A stretch of DNA of 61,750 nt from NCBI GenBank assembly GCA_964202965.1, contig CAXNKG010000014.1:1-61750 (forward strand), read 5' to 3'. A program made the position numbers and the translations under genes. The notes below the pieces were generated by a model that ran no database searches, had not been told where the DNA came from, and saw only the letters and a program-made list of their open reading frames with translations. Below, piece after piece: positions 17,122-28,663 of this stretch. The first letter of the stretch is position 1, and each line of letters opens with the position of its first letter. The stretch is from CAXNKG01 sp964202965. Lineage in GTDB: Bacteria; Acidobacteriota; Vicinamibacteria; Vicinamibacterales; UBA2999.

Positions 17122-17415
17122 GCCGCCGTTCGATGCAAGACCGCGGACGAGCGTGCGCGGCCGGCGTGCAACGACTTAGCACGCAATCCGGCAGAAACGG
17201 CCGTCAGCCCGTGCCGACTCGATAGCAATTTCGTCATCCTTTTCGATTGTCGCGGCGGAGCAGATGTGGAAGAACGCTCGGCTGGATCCGCTAGCTCCGC
17301 GGACCTGACAAGGTCCGCCCTGCGGCATCAGCGCACCGCGTAGTACCCGCGCCGCGCACGAGTGACGTGCGCGGCACGCCTCTCACTTCTGTACTTTTGA
17401 CTTTTGACTTTTGAC
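17122..17415. other. comEC-carB intergenic region with a palindrome
   Basis: No gene is seen in these 294 bp. They contain a perfect 8-bp-arm palindrome with a 4-nt loop at 17299-17318 (core CCTGACAAGG), sister to one at 33145-33166, and end in a CTTTTGA word array next to the carB stop codon. The comEC promoter is not evident because comEC reads away to the left. Confidence 0.6.
17299..17318. repeat. palindromic element, CCTGACAAGG core
   Basis: GCGGACCT, loop GACA, AGGTCCGC. The same plan (GGCGAGCCT, loop GGCA, AGGCTCGCC) is found at 33145-33166. Both have the centre CCTGRCAAGG with compensating arm changes, and both are followed by GCC-rich sequence. Confidence 0.7.

Positions 17416-17418
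<3 letters not shown>
17391..17418. repeat. CTTTTGA word array at carB stop codon
   Basis: Three to four direct copies of a 7-bp word (TTTTGAC on the plus strand; GTCAAAA on the coding strand) begin at the carB stop codon TAA with no gap. There is no inverted half, unlike most other arrays in the window. Confidence 0.8.
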
Positions 17419-20673
<3,255 letters not shown>

Positions 20674-20707
20674 TGCTTACTGCCTACTGCCCACTGCCCA
20701 CTGTCTA
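20674..20707. repeat. GGCAGTGG/GGCAGTAG word array filling the carA-carB gap
   Basis: The entire carA-carB spacer consists of about four 7-8-bp words, starting at the carA stop codon (TAG ACAGTGGGCAGTGGGCAG on the minus strand) and ending at the carB GTG. The same word (GGCAGTAG) recurs at 37650-37680 between ilvE and pilT. Confidence 0.8.
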
Positions 20708-21844
20708 CTTCTTCTCCATCGACTCGAGAAACTGCTCGAAGAGATAGTCGGCGTCGTGCGGGCCGGGCGAGGCTTCGGGATGATACTGCACCGAAAACAT
20801 CGGCTTGGACGTGTGGCGGAAGCCTTCGACCGTGCCGTCGTACAAATTCAGGTGCGTCACCCGGACGTCCGACGGCAGCGACCCCGGGTCGACCGCGAAC
20901 CCGTGGTTCTGCGAGGTGATCTCCACCTTGCCGGACGACAGATCCTTGACCGGGTGATTCGCGCCGCGGTGCCCGAATTTCAGCTTGAACGTGCCGCCGC
21001 CGACGGCGAGGCCCAGAATCTGGTGGCCCAGGCAGATGCCGAACATCGGACGCTCCGCGTCCACCAGTTCCTTCACGTGCGCGATCGCGTAATGCAGCGC
21101 GGCAGGGTCGCCCGGCCCGTTGCTCAGGAAGACGCCGTCCGGGTCAATCGCGAGCAGGTCGTGCGCGGGCGCCGAGGCCGGGAAGACATGGACATCGCAG
21201 CCGTAGGCGTCGAGCCGGCGCAGGATGTTCCACTTCACGCCGAAGTCATAGGCGGCGACACGCAGGCGCCGCGAGGCCTTCCGGCCCGGGGCGATGCCGA
21301 ACGCCGCATGGTCCGCGTTCCCTTCCGCCGTCGCCACGTCGCGCCAGCGGTACGGACTGGCGCACGTCACGCCCCGCACCAGATCCGCGCCTTCCATCTT
21401 CGGGATCGCCCGCGCGTTCTCCACCAGCTGGTCGGGATCCACCTGGCCTGTCGCGATCACCCCGCGCATGACACCGGCCGACCGGAGCACACGCGTCAGG
21501 GCGCGTGTGTCAATGTCCGCGATGGCCACGATGTTGTGGCGCGTGAGGTAGTCGCGGAGCGTCCCGTCCGCGCGCCAGTTGCTGGCGAGCGGCGACGCCT
21601 CGCGCATGACGAACCCGGCGACGTGCGGCGACAGTGATTCCTCGTCGCCCGCGGCCACGCCGTAATTGCCGATGTGCGGCGCCGTCATCGTGACGATCTG
21701 TCCCGCATAGGACGGATCGGTGAGGACTTCCTGATAGCCGGTCATGCTCGTGTTGAACACGACTTCGCCCGACGTCGCGCCCTGCGCGCCGGCGGCCACG
21801 CCGCGGTACCAGGTGCCGTCTTCGAGTGCAAGGATGGCGTTCAT
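20705..21844 (-). CDS. carA: carbamoyl-phosphate synthase small subunit
   Basis: Glutaminase subunit that hydrolyses glutamine and channels ammonia to CarB. 379 residues from MNAILALEDG. The N-terminal CPSase domain (GYQEVLTDPSYAGQIVTMT) is followed by a class I glutamine amidotransferase with the nucleophile C271 in GICLGHQILGLAVGG and the catalytic His/Glu in YHPEASPGP. An upstream extension of the frame to 22072 is only shadow and repeat sequence. A TATGAT box (21898-21893, minus strand) lies inside the array upstream and may be its -10. Confidence 0.96.
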   Translation of the reverse strand: MNAILALEDGTWYRGVAAGAQGATSGEVVFNTSMTGYQEVLTDPSYAGQIVTMTAPHIGNYGVAAGDEESLSPHVAGFVMREASPLASNWRADGTLRDYLTRHNIVAIADIDTRALTRVLRSAGVMRGVIATGQVDPDQLVENARAIPKMEGADLVRGVTCASPYRWRDVATAEGNADHAAFGIAPGRKASRRLRVAAYDFGVKWNILRRLDAYGCDVHVFPASAPAHDLLAIDPDGVFLSNGPGDPAALHYAIAHVKELVDAERPMFGICLGHQILGLAVGGGTFKLKFGHRGANHPVKDLSSGKVEITSQNHGFAVDPGSLPSDVRVTHLNLYDGTVEGFRHTSKPMFSVQYHPEASPGPHDADYLFEQFLESMEKK

Positions 21845-21968
21845 GCGGGATCGGGGATCCGGGAACCGGGATGCGTGATCACGAGTTTCATGATCATAAG
21901 GGATCCGCAGCCCCACCCCGGACCCCGGATCCCGGATCCCCGATCCCGGATCCCCTTTTCTTGACACC
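21845..21968. repeat. inverted GGATCCGGGATC word array between divergent carA and bshC
   Basis: The plus-strand left half reads GGGATCGGGGATCCGGGAACCGG; the right half carries the same words inverted (CCCGGATCCCGGATCCCCGA). The centre has GTGATCACGAG and TCATGATCATAA, the latter containing a TATGAT -10 candidate for carA (minus strand). Because the flanking genes diverge, this copy cannot be a terminator for either gene. Confidence 0.8.
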
Positions 21969-23618
21969 GTGCGCGACGCTCTGCGACAGTACCATCCGGT
22001 GTTCCCACCAGCAGGTTCGGCGGGTACGAGCAGCGGTGTTCCCGTCGAGATTCGCCGCCTCCCCTGGGTCAAGCGTCTTGCGGCCGACTACGCGTTCGAC
22101 TACGCGCGGGTCGCGGACTTCTTCACAGGCAATCCCGCGGAGTCATCCGCGTGGCGGGACGCGATCGCGCGGACGCAGCGCCATCCGCGGCAGCACGGCG
22201 CCATTGCCGATGTGCTGCGGGCGCAGCAGACGCGGCGTGGCGCCCCCGCCGAAGCCATGGCGGCCGCGGAGCGGCTCCGCGATCCCGACACGGTTGCCGT
22301 CGTCACCGGCCAGCAGGCCGGCCTCTTCGGCGGTCCGCTGTTCACGCTGCTGAAGGCGATCACGGCGCTGCGGCTGGCGCAGCGCGTCACTGCGGAGCAG
22401 GGCGTGCCGGCGGTCGCGGTCTTCTGGATCGACGCTGAGGACCACGACTGGGACGAAGTGAAGTCGTGCGGAGTGCTGGACGCCGCGATGGCGCTGGCCG
22501 AGATCACGCTTCCGGCGCTGCCCGGCGCCGGCGACGGCCCGGTCGCCCGCGTGCGCCTGGATGCGGCGGCGGCCGCGACGGTCGACCAGCTGGCGGCGCT
22601 CCTTGCGCCCACTGAATTCACGCCGCGGTTGCTGGACGACCTGCGCGCCGCGTACGCGCCGGGGACCGGCATGGCGGAGGCGTTCGGCCGCTGGATGGAG
22701 ACGGTGCTGGGCCTGCACGGCCTGGTCGTCTTTGACGCGTCGGACCCGGCCGCCAAGCCGCTGGCGGCGCCGCTCTTCGCACGCGAAATCGAGCAGGCCG
22801 GCGCCACGTCACGCCTGGCGTCCGAGACGGGCGCCGCGCTCGTGGCCAGGGGGTATCACGCGCAGGTGGCGCCGCAGGCGGATCACACAGCGCTCTTTCA
22901 CGTCGATGGGGTGCGCACCGGCATCACCGTCGCCGGGGCACACGCGCACCTCGACCGCGTCCGCGCGCAGCCGGCCGAGTTCAGTCCAAACGTACTGCTG
23001 CGGCCGCTCGTGCAGGACACGCTGTTCCCGACGGTCTGTTATGTGGCCGGCCCCAACGAGCTGGCGTATCTCGCCCAGCTTCGTCCGGTCTACGCCGCGT
23101 TCGGCCTGCCGATGCCGCTCATGTGCCAGCGCTCGACCGCCACGATCCTCGACTCGAACGCGATGCGCTTCCTGGCGCGGCACGCCCTGCCGCTCGAATC
23201 GCTGCGCGCGCAGGACGAAGCCGTCTTGAACCAGCTGCTTGAGGCGCAGATTCCCGCGGCCGTGACCGGCTCGATGGACGACGCGGTACGGGCGGTGGAG
23301 GAGCGGATGGAGGCGCTGGCGCAGGCGGTCGCCGGCCTTGATGCCACGCTCGACGGCGCGGCCCGCTCCACGGCCGGGCGGATGCAGGACGACCTGAAGA
23401 AGCTGCACGGCAAGATCATCCAGGCCGCCAAGCGGAAGGACGAGACGCTCCGGCGTCAGTTCCACCACGCCCGCGCGCAGGCGTTTCCGGGCGGGCATCC
23501 GCAGGAGCGCGCGCTCGGGTTCGTCCACTTTCTCAACAAGTACGGTCCCACCCTGATCGATCGCCTGAGCGAGGAACTGCCGCTCGATCAGCGTCATCAC
23601 TGGATCATCGCGCTGTGA
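21969..23618 (+). CDS. bshC: bacillithiol biosynthesis cysteine-adding enzyme
   Basis: Last step of bacillithiol synthesis, ligating cysteine to GlcN-malate. Hallmarks: RLPWVKRLAADYAFDYARVADFF at the N-terminus, the Rossmann-like VVTGQQAGLFGGPLFTLLKAITAL, VFWIDAEDHDWDEV, PQADHTALF, and a coiled-coil segment near residues 430-500. 549 residues is normal. Start is GTG at 21969; a second in-frame GTG at 21999 is possible. The PBP gene starts inside its stop codon (GTGA overlap). bshA and bshB are not in the window. Confidence 0.9.
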   Translation: MRDALRQYHPVFPPAGSAGTSSGVPVEIRRLPWVKRLAADYAFDYARVADFFTGNPAESSAWRDAIARTQRHPRQHGAIADVLRAQQTRRGAPAEAMAAAERLRDPDTVAVVTGQQAGLFGGPLFTLLKAITALRLAQRVTAEQGVPAVAVFWIDAEDHDWDEVKSCGVLDAAMALAEITLPALPGAGDGPVARVRLDAAAAATVDQLAALLAPTEFTPRLLDDLRAAYAPGTGMAEAFGRWMETVLGLHGLVVFDASDPAAKPLAAPLFAREIEQAGATSRLASETGAALVARGYHAQVAPQADHTALFHVDGVRTGITVAGAHAHLDRVRAQPAEFSPNVLLRPLVQDTLFPTVCYVAGPNELAYLAQLRPVYAAFGLPMPLMCQRSTATILDSNAMRFLARHALPLESLRAQDEAVLNQLLEAQIPAAVTGSMDDAVRAVEERMEALAQAVAGLDATLDGAARSTAGRMQDDLKKLHGKIIQAAKRKDETLRRQFHHARAQAFPGGHPQERALGFVHFLNKYGPTLIDRLSEELPLDQRHHWIIAL

Positions 23619-25918
23619 CGGCGGCGCGTCTCAGGACTCGAGGCTCGAGGCCCACGGCGCGATGGCGCCGGGTCGCCCTCGCGGGGTCCGTGGCGCTGGC
23701 GCTCGTTGCCACCGGCGCGCTGGGCTACTACTACATCTCCTTCTCGCGCCTCATCGACGAGCGGCTGTACGGCGAGCGCGAGCGGACGCTGCCGCGCGTC
23801 TACGCGCGGCCGGTGACGCTGCGGCAGGGACAGGCGTTCACCGAGCAGGAGCTGATGGCACGGCTCAACGACCTGGGGTACGCGCAGCGCCCGCGCGCGG
23901 ATGCGCCGGGCGAATTCACCGCCGAGCGCGGGATGGTGACGGTCCGGCCCCGCACGAGCGATCTGGGCGACGCCCCGATCCGGGTCACGATCGCGAAGGG
24001 CATCCAGCGGATCGATCGCGGCGGCCGTACGCCCGTGGAGTCCGTCCAGCTCGACGCGCCGCTCCTCACCGCGCTCATGACGAGCGGCGGACGCGAGAAG
24101 CGGCGCCGCGTGCCGCTCTCCACGATTCCCGCCTACATGCAGCAGGCGGTCCTCGCCATCGAAGACCAGGGGTTCTACTCGCACCCGGGCATCAACCCGT
24201 TTCGCATTCTCGCGGCGGCCGTCACGAACATCTTCGGCGACAGCCCGAACCTCGTCGGCTACAGCACGATCACGCAGCAGCTCGCGCGGATGTTCTTCCT
24301 GGCCGACCAGTTCAACGCCGAGCTCACCGCCGGCGAGCGGTCCTACGGGCGAAAGATGCGCGAGGCGCTGATGTCGCTCGTCCTCGAGCGGCGGGCCTCC
24401 AAGGACGAGATTCTCGAGCTGTATCTCAACGACATCTATCTCGGGCAGCGAGGCTCGTTCGCGATCCATGGCGTGGCGGAATCCGCGCGCCTCTTCTTCG
24501 GCAAGGACGTCGCCAACCTGTCGCTCGCCGAGGCGGCGCTCATCGCCGGTGTCATCCAGAATCCGGGCGGCCGGTCGCCGTTCGCGCAGCCGGAGCGCGC
24601 GGTCGAGCGGCGCAACGTGGTGCTGCGGGCGATGGCCGCCGAGGGGTACGTCACCCCCGAGACCGCCGCGCGGGCGTCGCGCACGCCGCTCCGCGTCGTG
24701 GCCCGTGCCGTCGACAACGAGGCGCCCTACTTCGTCGACATGGTGGGCGCACAGGTCGCCCAGGCGTTTCCGGGCGTGACGGCGCAGGCCGGTCAGGTGG
24801 ACGTCTACACGACGCTCGACTTGAACCTGCAGCGCGCGGCGCTGGACGCCGTCCGGGACGGCCTCGCGAACGTCGACCGCCTCCTCGCGCGCCGCCGGCG
24901 TCCTGAGCGGGCGCAGGCGGCCCTCATCGCCGTCGACCCGCGGACCGGCGAGATCCTCGCCATGGTCGGGGGCCGGTCGTATAACCAGTCGCAGTACAAC
25001 CGGGCCATCGACGCACGCCGCCAGCCCGGCTCGGTGTTCAAGCCGTTCGTCTTCCTGGCGGCGTTTGAGCTGGCCGCCGAGGAGGGGCGCACGGACCTCT
25101 CGCCAGCCTCGCTGACCGTGGACGAGCCCGCCTCCTTCTCGTTCGACGACCAGGTCTGGGAGCCGAGGAACTACGACGAGTATGACGGCGAGATCACCTG
25201 GCGCCGCGCGCTGGCGATGTCGCGCAACCTCGGCACGGTCCGCGTGGGCGAGACGATTGGGTTCGATCAGATCGCCAGCACCTGGCGGCGGGTCGGCGTC
25301 GGGGCGCCTCCGAAGGCGGTGCCGGCCATCACGCTCGGCGTCTTCGAGCTCTCACCGCTCGAAGTAGCGCAGGCCTACACGCTCTTCGTCAACGGGGGCC
25401 GCGTGCGTCCGCTGACATCGATCGCCCACGTGACGACCTCGAACGGCGACCTCCGGGCCAAGGCGTCGGCGCCCCGGCGCGCGGCGCGCGAGGACACCGC
25501 GTATCTGGTCACGAACATGATGCGCAGCGTCATCAACGAGGGGACCGCGGCGGGCATTCGCGGCGCCGGCTTCACGCTCGACGCCGCCGGTAAAACGGGC
25601 ACGACAAACGACCTGCGCGATGCCTGGTTCGTCGGCTTCACGCCCGAACTCCTCACCGTCGTCTGGGTCGGCTACGACAATAACCAGCCGCTGTCGCTCA
25701 CGGGCACGCAGGCGGCGCTGCCGATGTGGACCCAGTTCATGCGCACCGCGCTTGCCGGCCGCCCGAGCATCCCGTTCGAGGTCCCGAGCGGCGTGACATT
25801 CGCCGAGATCGATCGCGACACCGGCAAGCTCGCGCTGCCCACCTGCCCACGCGTCTACAGCGAGTCGTTCCTCGCCGGGTACGAGCCGCGCGACTACTGC
25901 GAGATTCACCGCTGGTAG
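23615..25918 (+). CDS. bifunctional penicillin-binding protein, PBP1b type
   Basis: Class A PBP that polymerises and cross-links peptidoglycan. 767 residues: Arg-rich cytoplasmic tail, one membrane anchor (about 22-45), a UB2H-like region (about 65-140), then a GT51 glycosyltransferase with catalytic E183 in AIEDQGFYSHPG and TITQQLARMFFL. The transpeptidase has S473-V-F-K476, S-R-N in AMSRNLGTVRVG, and K-T-G-T-T. The UB2H-like insert suggests regulation by an outer-membrane lipoprotein as in PBP1b; that is inference. Coupled to bshC by a 4-bp overlap. Confidence 0.94.
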   Translation: MTAARLRTRGSRPTARWRRVALAGSVALALVATGALGYYYISFSRLIDERLYGERERTLPRVYARPVTLRQGQAFTEQELMARLNDLGYAQRPRADAPGEFTAERGMVTVRPRTSDLGDAPIRVTIAKGIQRIDRGGRTPVESVQLDAPLLTALMTSGGREKRRRVPLSTIPAYMQQAVLAIEDQGFYSHPGINPFRILAAAVTNIFGDSPNLVGYSTITQQLARMFFLADQFNAELTAGERSYGRKMREALMSLVLERRASKDEILELYLNDIYLGQRGSFAIHGVAESARLFFGKDVANLSLAEAALIAGVIQNPGGRSPFAQPERAVERRNVVLRAMAAEGYVTPETAARASRTPLRVVARAVDNEAPYFVDMVGAQVAQAFPGVTAQAGQVDVYTTLDLNLQRAALDAVRDGLANVDRLLARRRRPERAQAALIAVDPRTGEILAMVGGRSYNQSQYNRAIDARRQPGSVFKPFVFLAAFELAAEEGRTDLSPASLTVDEPASFSFDDQVWEPRNYDEYDGEITWRRALAMSRNLGTVRVGETIGFDQIASTWRRVGVGAPPKAVPAITLGVFELSPLEVAQAYTLFVNGGRVRPLTSIAHVTTSNGDLRAKASAPRRAAREDTAYLVTNMMRSVINEGTAAGIRGAGFTLDAAGKTGTTNDLRDAWFVGFTPELLTVVWVGYDNNQPLSLTGTQAALPMWTQFMRTALAGRPSIPFEVPSGVTFAEIDRDTGKLALPTCPRVYSESFLAGYEPRDYCEIHRW

Positions 25919-25972
25919 AACTGCCCGTTCACGCTTCTGACTTCTTCCTTCTTGGTTCGTGTTCAGGTTCGG
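25916..25972 (+). repeat. 57-nt word-string repeat, copy 1 (left terminal repeat)
   Basis: Begins with the PBP stop codon TAG. It matches the reverse complement of 26569-26625 at 48 of 57 positions, including the last 22 nt without change. Together they form terminal inverted repeats around the four-helix-bundle gene. More GGTTCGAG-type words continue to about 26025. Confidence 0.85.
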
Positions 25973-26428
25973 TTCGAGATTCGGGGGTTCCAGGTTCGAG
26001 GGTTCGACGTTCGGCCCTTGATGCCATTCGACGTTCGCGCGCGCGGCGTGCATTCCGGAGTGCTTCCGGCGATTGGAGGTACTCCATCAAGCCAGTCACC
26101 TCCCCCAGTGCCGATTCCGCCAGCGCGTGGTATTCCTCTCGACATGCTTCGGTGATGTAGCCCTTGTCGACGGCGTCGAGCAGGTGGTTGTGCGACTCCA
26201 TCAGCGATGCGCGTGCCATCACCAGAAAGCGGGCGAAGTCGGTGGGATTGAATCGCCCGAACCCTTCGGCGACATGCGCGGGAGGTCCTTTGACGGACTT
26301 CTCCAACTGGATGCGTCGATCAAGGTCGCGCGCCAGTGGGGGCTTTCTTCGATCAGCCGGTAGACGCGCTTTTTGTAAACGTTGCACGCCTGCCACGCGC
26401 GAAGGTCTGTAAAACGCTGGACTCCCAT
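25929..26428 (-). pseudogene. four-helix-bundle (23S IVP / S23-like) protein, frameshifted
   Basis: From the ATG at 26428 the first 34 residues (MGVQRFTDLRAWQACNVYKK, then RVYRLIEESPHWRA) are the N-terminus of the IVP four-helix family. The family's middle and end (KSVKGPPAHVAEGFGRFNPT, DFARFLVMARASLMESHNHLL, YHALAESALGEVTGLMEYLQ) are in the next frame. The switch needs one missing base in the GCGCGCG run at about 26326-26332. The last ~20 codons are translated repeat words (EPGTPESRTEPEHEP). It could be a true pseudogene or a sequencing/assembly error in a GC run. Confidence 0.8.
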
Positions 26429-26568
26429 GCCGGCTGCCCGAGCAGACCGGATGCCACACGACCGACGGCCTAAATGCCGCCGGCTGCCGAGGAAAGTACG
26501 CAAAACCTGCCTGAGGCCAAGCGACAAACGCAGGCCGGAACTCCGAACTCCGAACTCCGAACCGCGAA

Positions 26569-26625
26569 CCGAACCTGAACACGAACCAAGCAGTCAGAAG
26601 GCAGAAGGTTGAACGGCAGGTTCTA
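26569..26625 (-). repeat. 57-nt word-string repeat, copy 2 (right terminal repeat)
   Basis: Inverted partner of copy 1. Preceded on its inner side by CGAACTCCGAACTCCGAACC words (26538-26568). The outer end, TAGAACC on the minus strand, runs into the TATAAT of the next gene. Confidence 0.85.
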
Positions 26626-26629
26626 TAAT
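26624..26629 (+). promoter_or_regulatory. -10 box of the XdhC-like gene, leaderless arrangement
   Basis: Perfect TATAAT ending 7 nt before the GTG start at 26637, so the expected transcription start coincides with the start codon. No Shine-Dalgarno is possible. No good -35 is visible. Confidence 0.65.
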
Positions 26630-26636
26630 CGAGTGA

Positions 26637-27473
26637 GTGAATCAGGAAGTCTTTTCCGCCCTCAACGACGCGCTCCAGCGCGGCGAGGAGGTGGCGCTCG
26701 TGACGATTGTCGCGTCGACCGGCTCCACGCCCCAGCGCGTGGGGGCGAAGATGCTCGTCTATGCCGACGGACGCACGGTCGGGACGATTGGCGGCGGCTG
26801 CTACGAGAACGAGTCGTTCTGGAAGGCGCGCGAGGCGATCAAGAGCCGCACGCCGGTCACCATGAAGTTCGACCTGAATGACGACTTCGCCCAGGAAACG
26901 GGGCTCGTCTGCGGAGGGCAGATGGAAGTGTTCATCGAGCCGGTCGAGCCGTCGCCCGAGCTGTACGTCTTCGGCGCGGGCCACGTCGGCTACTTCGTCG
27001 CGAAGATGGGCCACGAGGTCGGCTTCCGGGTCCACGTCATCGACGACCGCGAGAAGTTCGCCAATACGGAGCGCTTCGGCGACGGCATCGAGGTCGTCGT
27101 CGATGACATCCCGACATGGCTGGGGTCGCACCACCTGCCCCTCTCGTCGTATGCGGTGATTGTCACGCGCGGGCACACTCACGACCTCGACGCCATGCGG
27201 TCGCTCTCGGCGCGGCGGCTCCGCTACCTGGGGCTCATCGGCAGCAAGGCCAAGGTCAGGCGCATCTTCGACGCCCTGCTGGAGGAAGGAATGCTGGCCG
27301 AAGCGCTCAGGGCCGTTCACGCCCCGATCGGGCTCGACATCGGCGCCATCACCCCCCAGGAAATCGCCGTCAGCATCGTGGCCGAGCTGATTGCCGTGAA
27401 ACACGGCAAGATCACCGAGCCGAACGTCCCCGCGGTCAGCATGCGGTGGGACGGCGCGCTAGCCAAACGCTAG
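26637..27473 (+). CDS. XdhC/CoxI family molybdoenzyme maturation factor
   Basis: 278 residues. N-terminal XdhC/CoxI domain (VTIVASTGSTPQRVGAKMLV, GTIGGGCYE, GLVCGGQMEVFIEP) and a C-terminal Rossmann domain (LYVFGAGHVGYFVAKMGHEVGF, VIVTRGHTHDLDAM, YLGLIGSKAKVRRIF, GLDIGAITPQEIAVSI). Family members sulfurate or insert the molybdenum cofactor of xanthine dehydrogenase-type enzymes. No such enzyme is next door, so the client is unknown. Starts with GTG directly after a -10 box. Confidence 0.9.
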   Translation: MNQEVFSALNDALQRGEEVALVTIVASTGSTPQRVGAKMLVYADGRTVGTIGGGCYENESFWKAREAIKSRTPVTMKFDLNDDFAQETGLVCGGQMEVFIEPVEPSPELYVFGAGHVGYFVAKMGHEVGFRVHVIDDREKFANTERFGDGIEVVVDDIPTWLGSHHLPLSSYAVIVTRGHTHDLDAMRSLSARRLRYLGLIGSKAKVRRIFDALLEEGMLAEALRAVHAPIGLDIGAITPQEIAVSIVAELIAVKHGKITEPNVPAVSMRWDGALAKR

Positions 27474-27568
27474 AGGAGCGCCGGGGCCACGACTCGATGG
27501 CACGTCACTCGTCGCGGCACCGGCCGACGTACCAACGTCCAGCCGCCTGCCCCGTGCGTAGCGCGGGG

Positions 27569-27574
27569 TATAAT
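27569..27574 (+). promoter_or_regulatory. -10 box upstream of hrcA
   Basis: Perfect TATAAT, 29 nt before the hrcA ATG. The -35 region is weak. No CIRCE inverted repeat (TTAGCACTC-N9-GAGTGCTAA) is seen between 27474 and 27603. Confidence 0.55.
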
Positions 27575-27603
27575 TGAGGGACGCCCTAAGCAACTGACAC
27601 ACA

Positions 27604-28656
27604 ATGGGTTCCACCTACGAGCTCACCGAACGATCGCGCGTGCTGCTGGCGACGCTCGTCCGCGAATATATCGACACGGGCGAGCCGGTACCGTCGCAGC
27701 TCGTCGCCCGCCGCTGCCGGCTCGGCGTCTCTCCGGCCACGGTGCGGAACGTCCTCGCGCAGCTGGAGGATGGCGGCTACGTCCATCAGCCCCATACGTC
27801 CTCCGGCCGGGTGCCGACCGACCGCGGGTACCGGGTCCTCGTGGACATGCTCCTCGAGGGGCGGCGCCCGACCCGTCCGTCGGCGGCCGTTGAGACCCGG
27901 CTGCGCGAACAGGCGGAGCGCTCGCCGCTCTTCGACCAGCTCCTCGTCAGCGCCTCGCACCTCGTGTCGCGCGCGGCGCGCCACGTCGGCTTCGCGCTCC
28001 TCGAAGGCTCCTCGGCCGTGCTGCAGCGGATCGACTTCGTTCCGCTCGGCGGCTCCCGCGTGCTCGTGGTGGTCGTGTCGCGCGGCCATCAGATTGCCCA
28101 GAAGGTGGTCGATGCCGGCGAAGAATTGCGCCAGGACGATCTCGCGCAGGCCGGCACCTACCTCAACACCGAATTCGCGGGGCTGCCCCTGACGGAGGTG
28201 CGCGCCGCCGTGCTGGCGCGGCTCGAGCAGGAGCGGACGCTCTACGATCAGCTGCTCGCCCGCGCGCTGCGGCTGGCCCATTCGACGCTCGCCGATATCC
28301 CGGCGCAGCAGACGTTCCATGTGGAAGGCGCCGCGGCGCTGCTCGGCTCCGAAGCCCATCCCGGCTTCTCGCTCCCCACGCTCCGTGCGCTCCTTGAGAT
28401 GATGGAAGAAAAGAGCCGCATGGTGCACCTCCTCAACCAGTACATCGACGGCCCGGGGCTGACGATCGTGATTGGCAACGAACACACGTCGCCGGACCTG
28501 CGCTCATTCAGCCTGATCGCCTCGACGCAGGTGGACGGGACGAGCACGCGTACCGTGGGCGTCATCGGGCCGACGCGCATGCGCTACTCCCGCGCGATTG
28601 CGCTCGTGGACGGCACGGCGCAGGCGATGTCGCGGGTCCTCCGCGACGCCAACTGA
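27604..28656 (+). CDS. hrcA: heat-inducible transcription repressor HrcA
   Basis: 350 residues. The N-terminal winged helix (LTERSRVLLATLVREYIDTGEPVPSQLV, SPATVRNVLAQLEDGGYVHQPHTSSGRVPTDRGYRVLV) is diagnostic. The effector part includes a GAF-like region and the C-terminal VIGPTRMRYSRAIALVD. It represses class I heat-shock genes by binding CIRCE and responds to GroEL availability. It heads hrcA-grpE-dnaJ-prmA; dnaK is not in the cluster. The autoregulatory CIRCE usually upstream of hrcA is not visible here. Confidence 0.95.
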   Translation: MGSTYELTERSRVLLATLVREYIDTGEPVPSQLVARRCRLGVSPATVRNVLAQLEDGGYVHQPHTSSGRVPTDRGYRVLVDMLLEGRRPTRPSAAVETRLREQAERSPLFDQLLVSASHLVSRAARHVGFALLEGSSAVLQRIDFVPLGGSRVLVVVVSRGHQIAQKVVDAGEELRQDDLAQAGTYLNTEFAGLPLTEVRAAVLARLEQERTLYDQLLARALRLAHSTLADIPAQQTFHVEGAAALLGSEAHPGFSLPTLRALLEMMEEKSRMVHLLNQYIDGPGLTIVIGNEHTSPDLRSFSLIASTQVDGTSTRTVGVIGPTRMRYSRAIALVDGTAQAMSRVLRDAN

Positions 28657-28663
28657 CGAGACG

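Noticed and set aside
21961..21966. TTGACA as -35 of a bshC promoter
   Set aside because: No -10 box lies 16-18 bp downstream, and the position overlaps the start codon region.
27474..27603. CIRCE operator upstream of hrcA
   Set aside because: No TTAGCACTC/GAGTGCTAA inverted repeat could be found by reading both strands.
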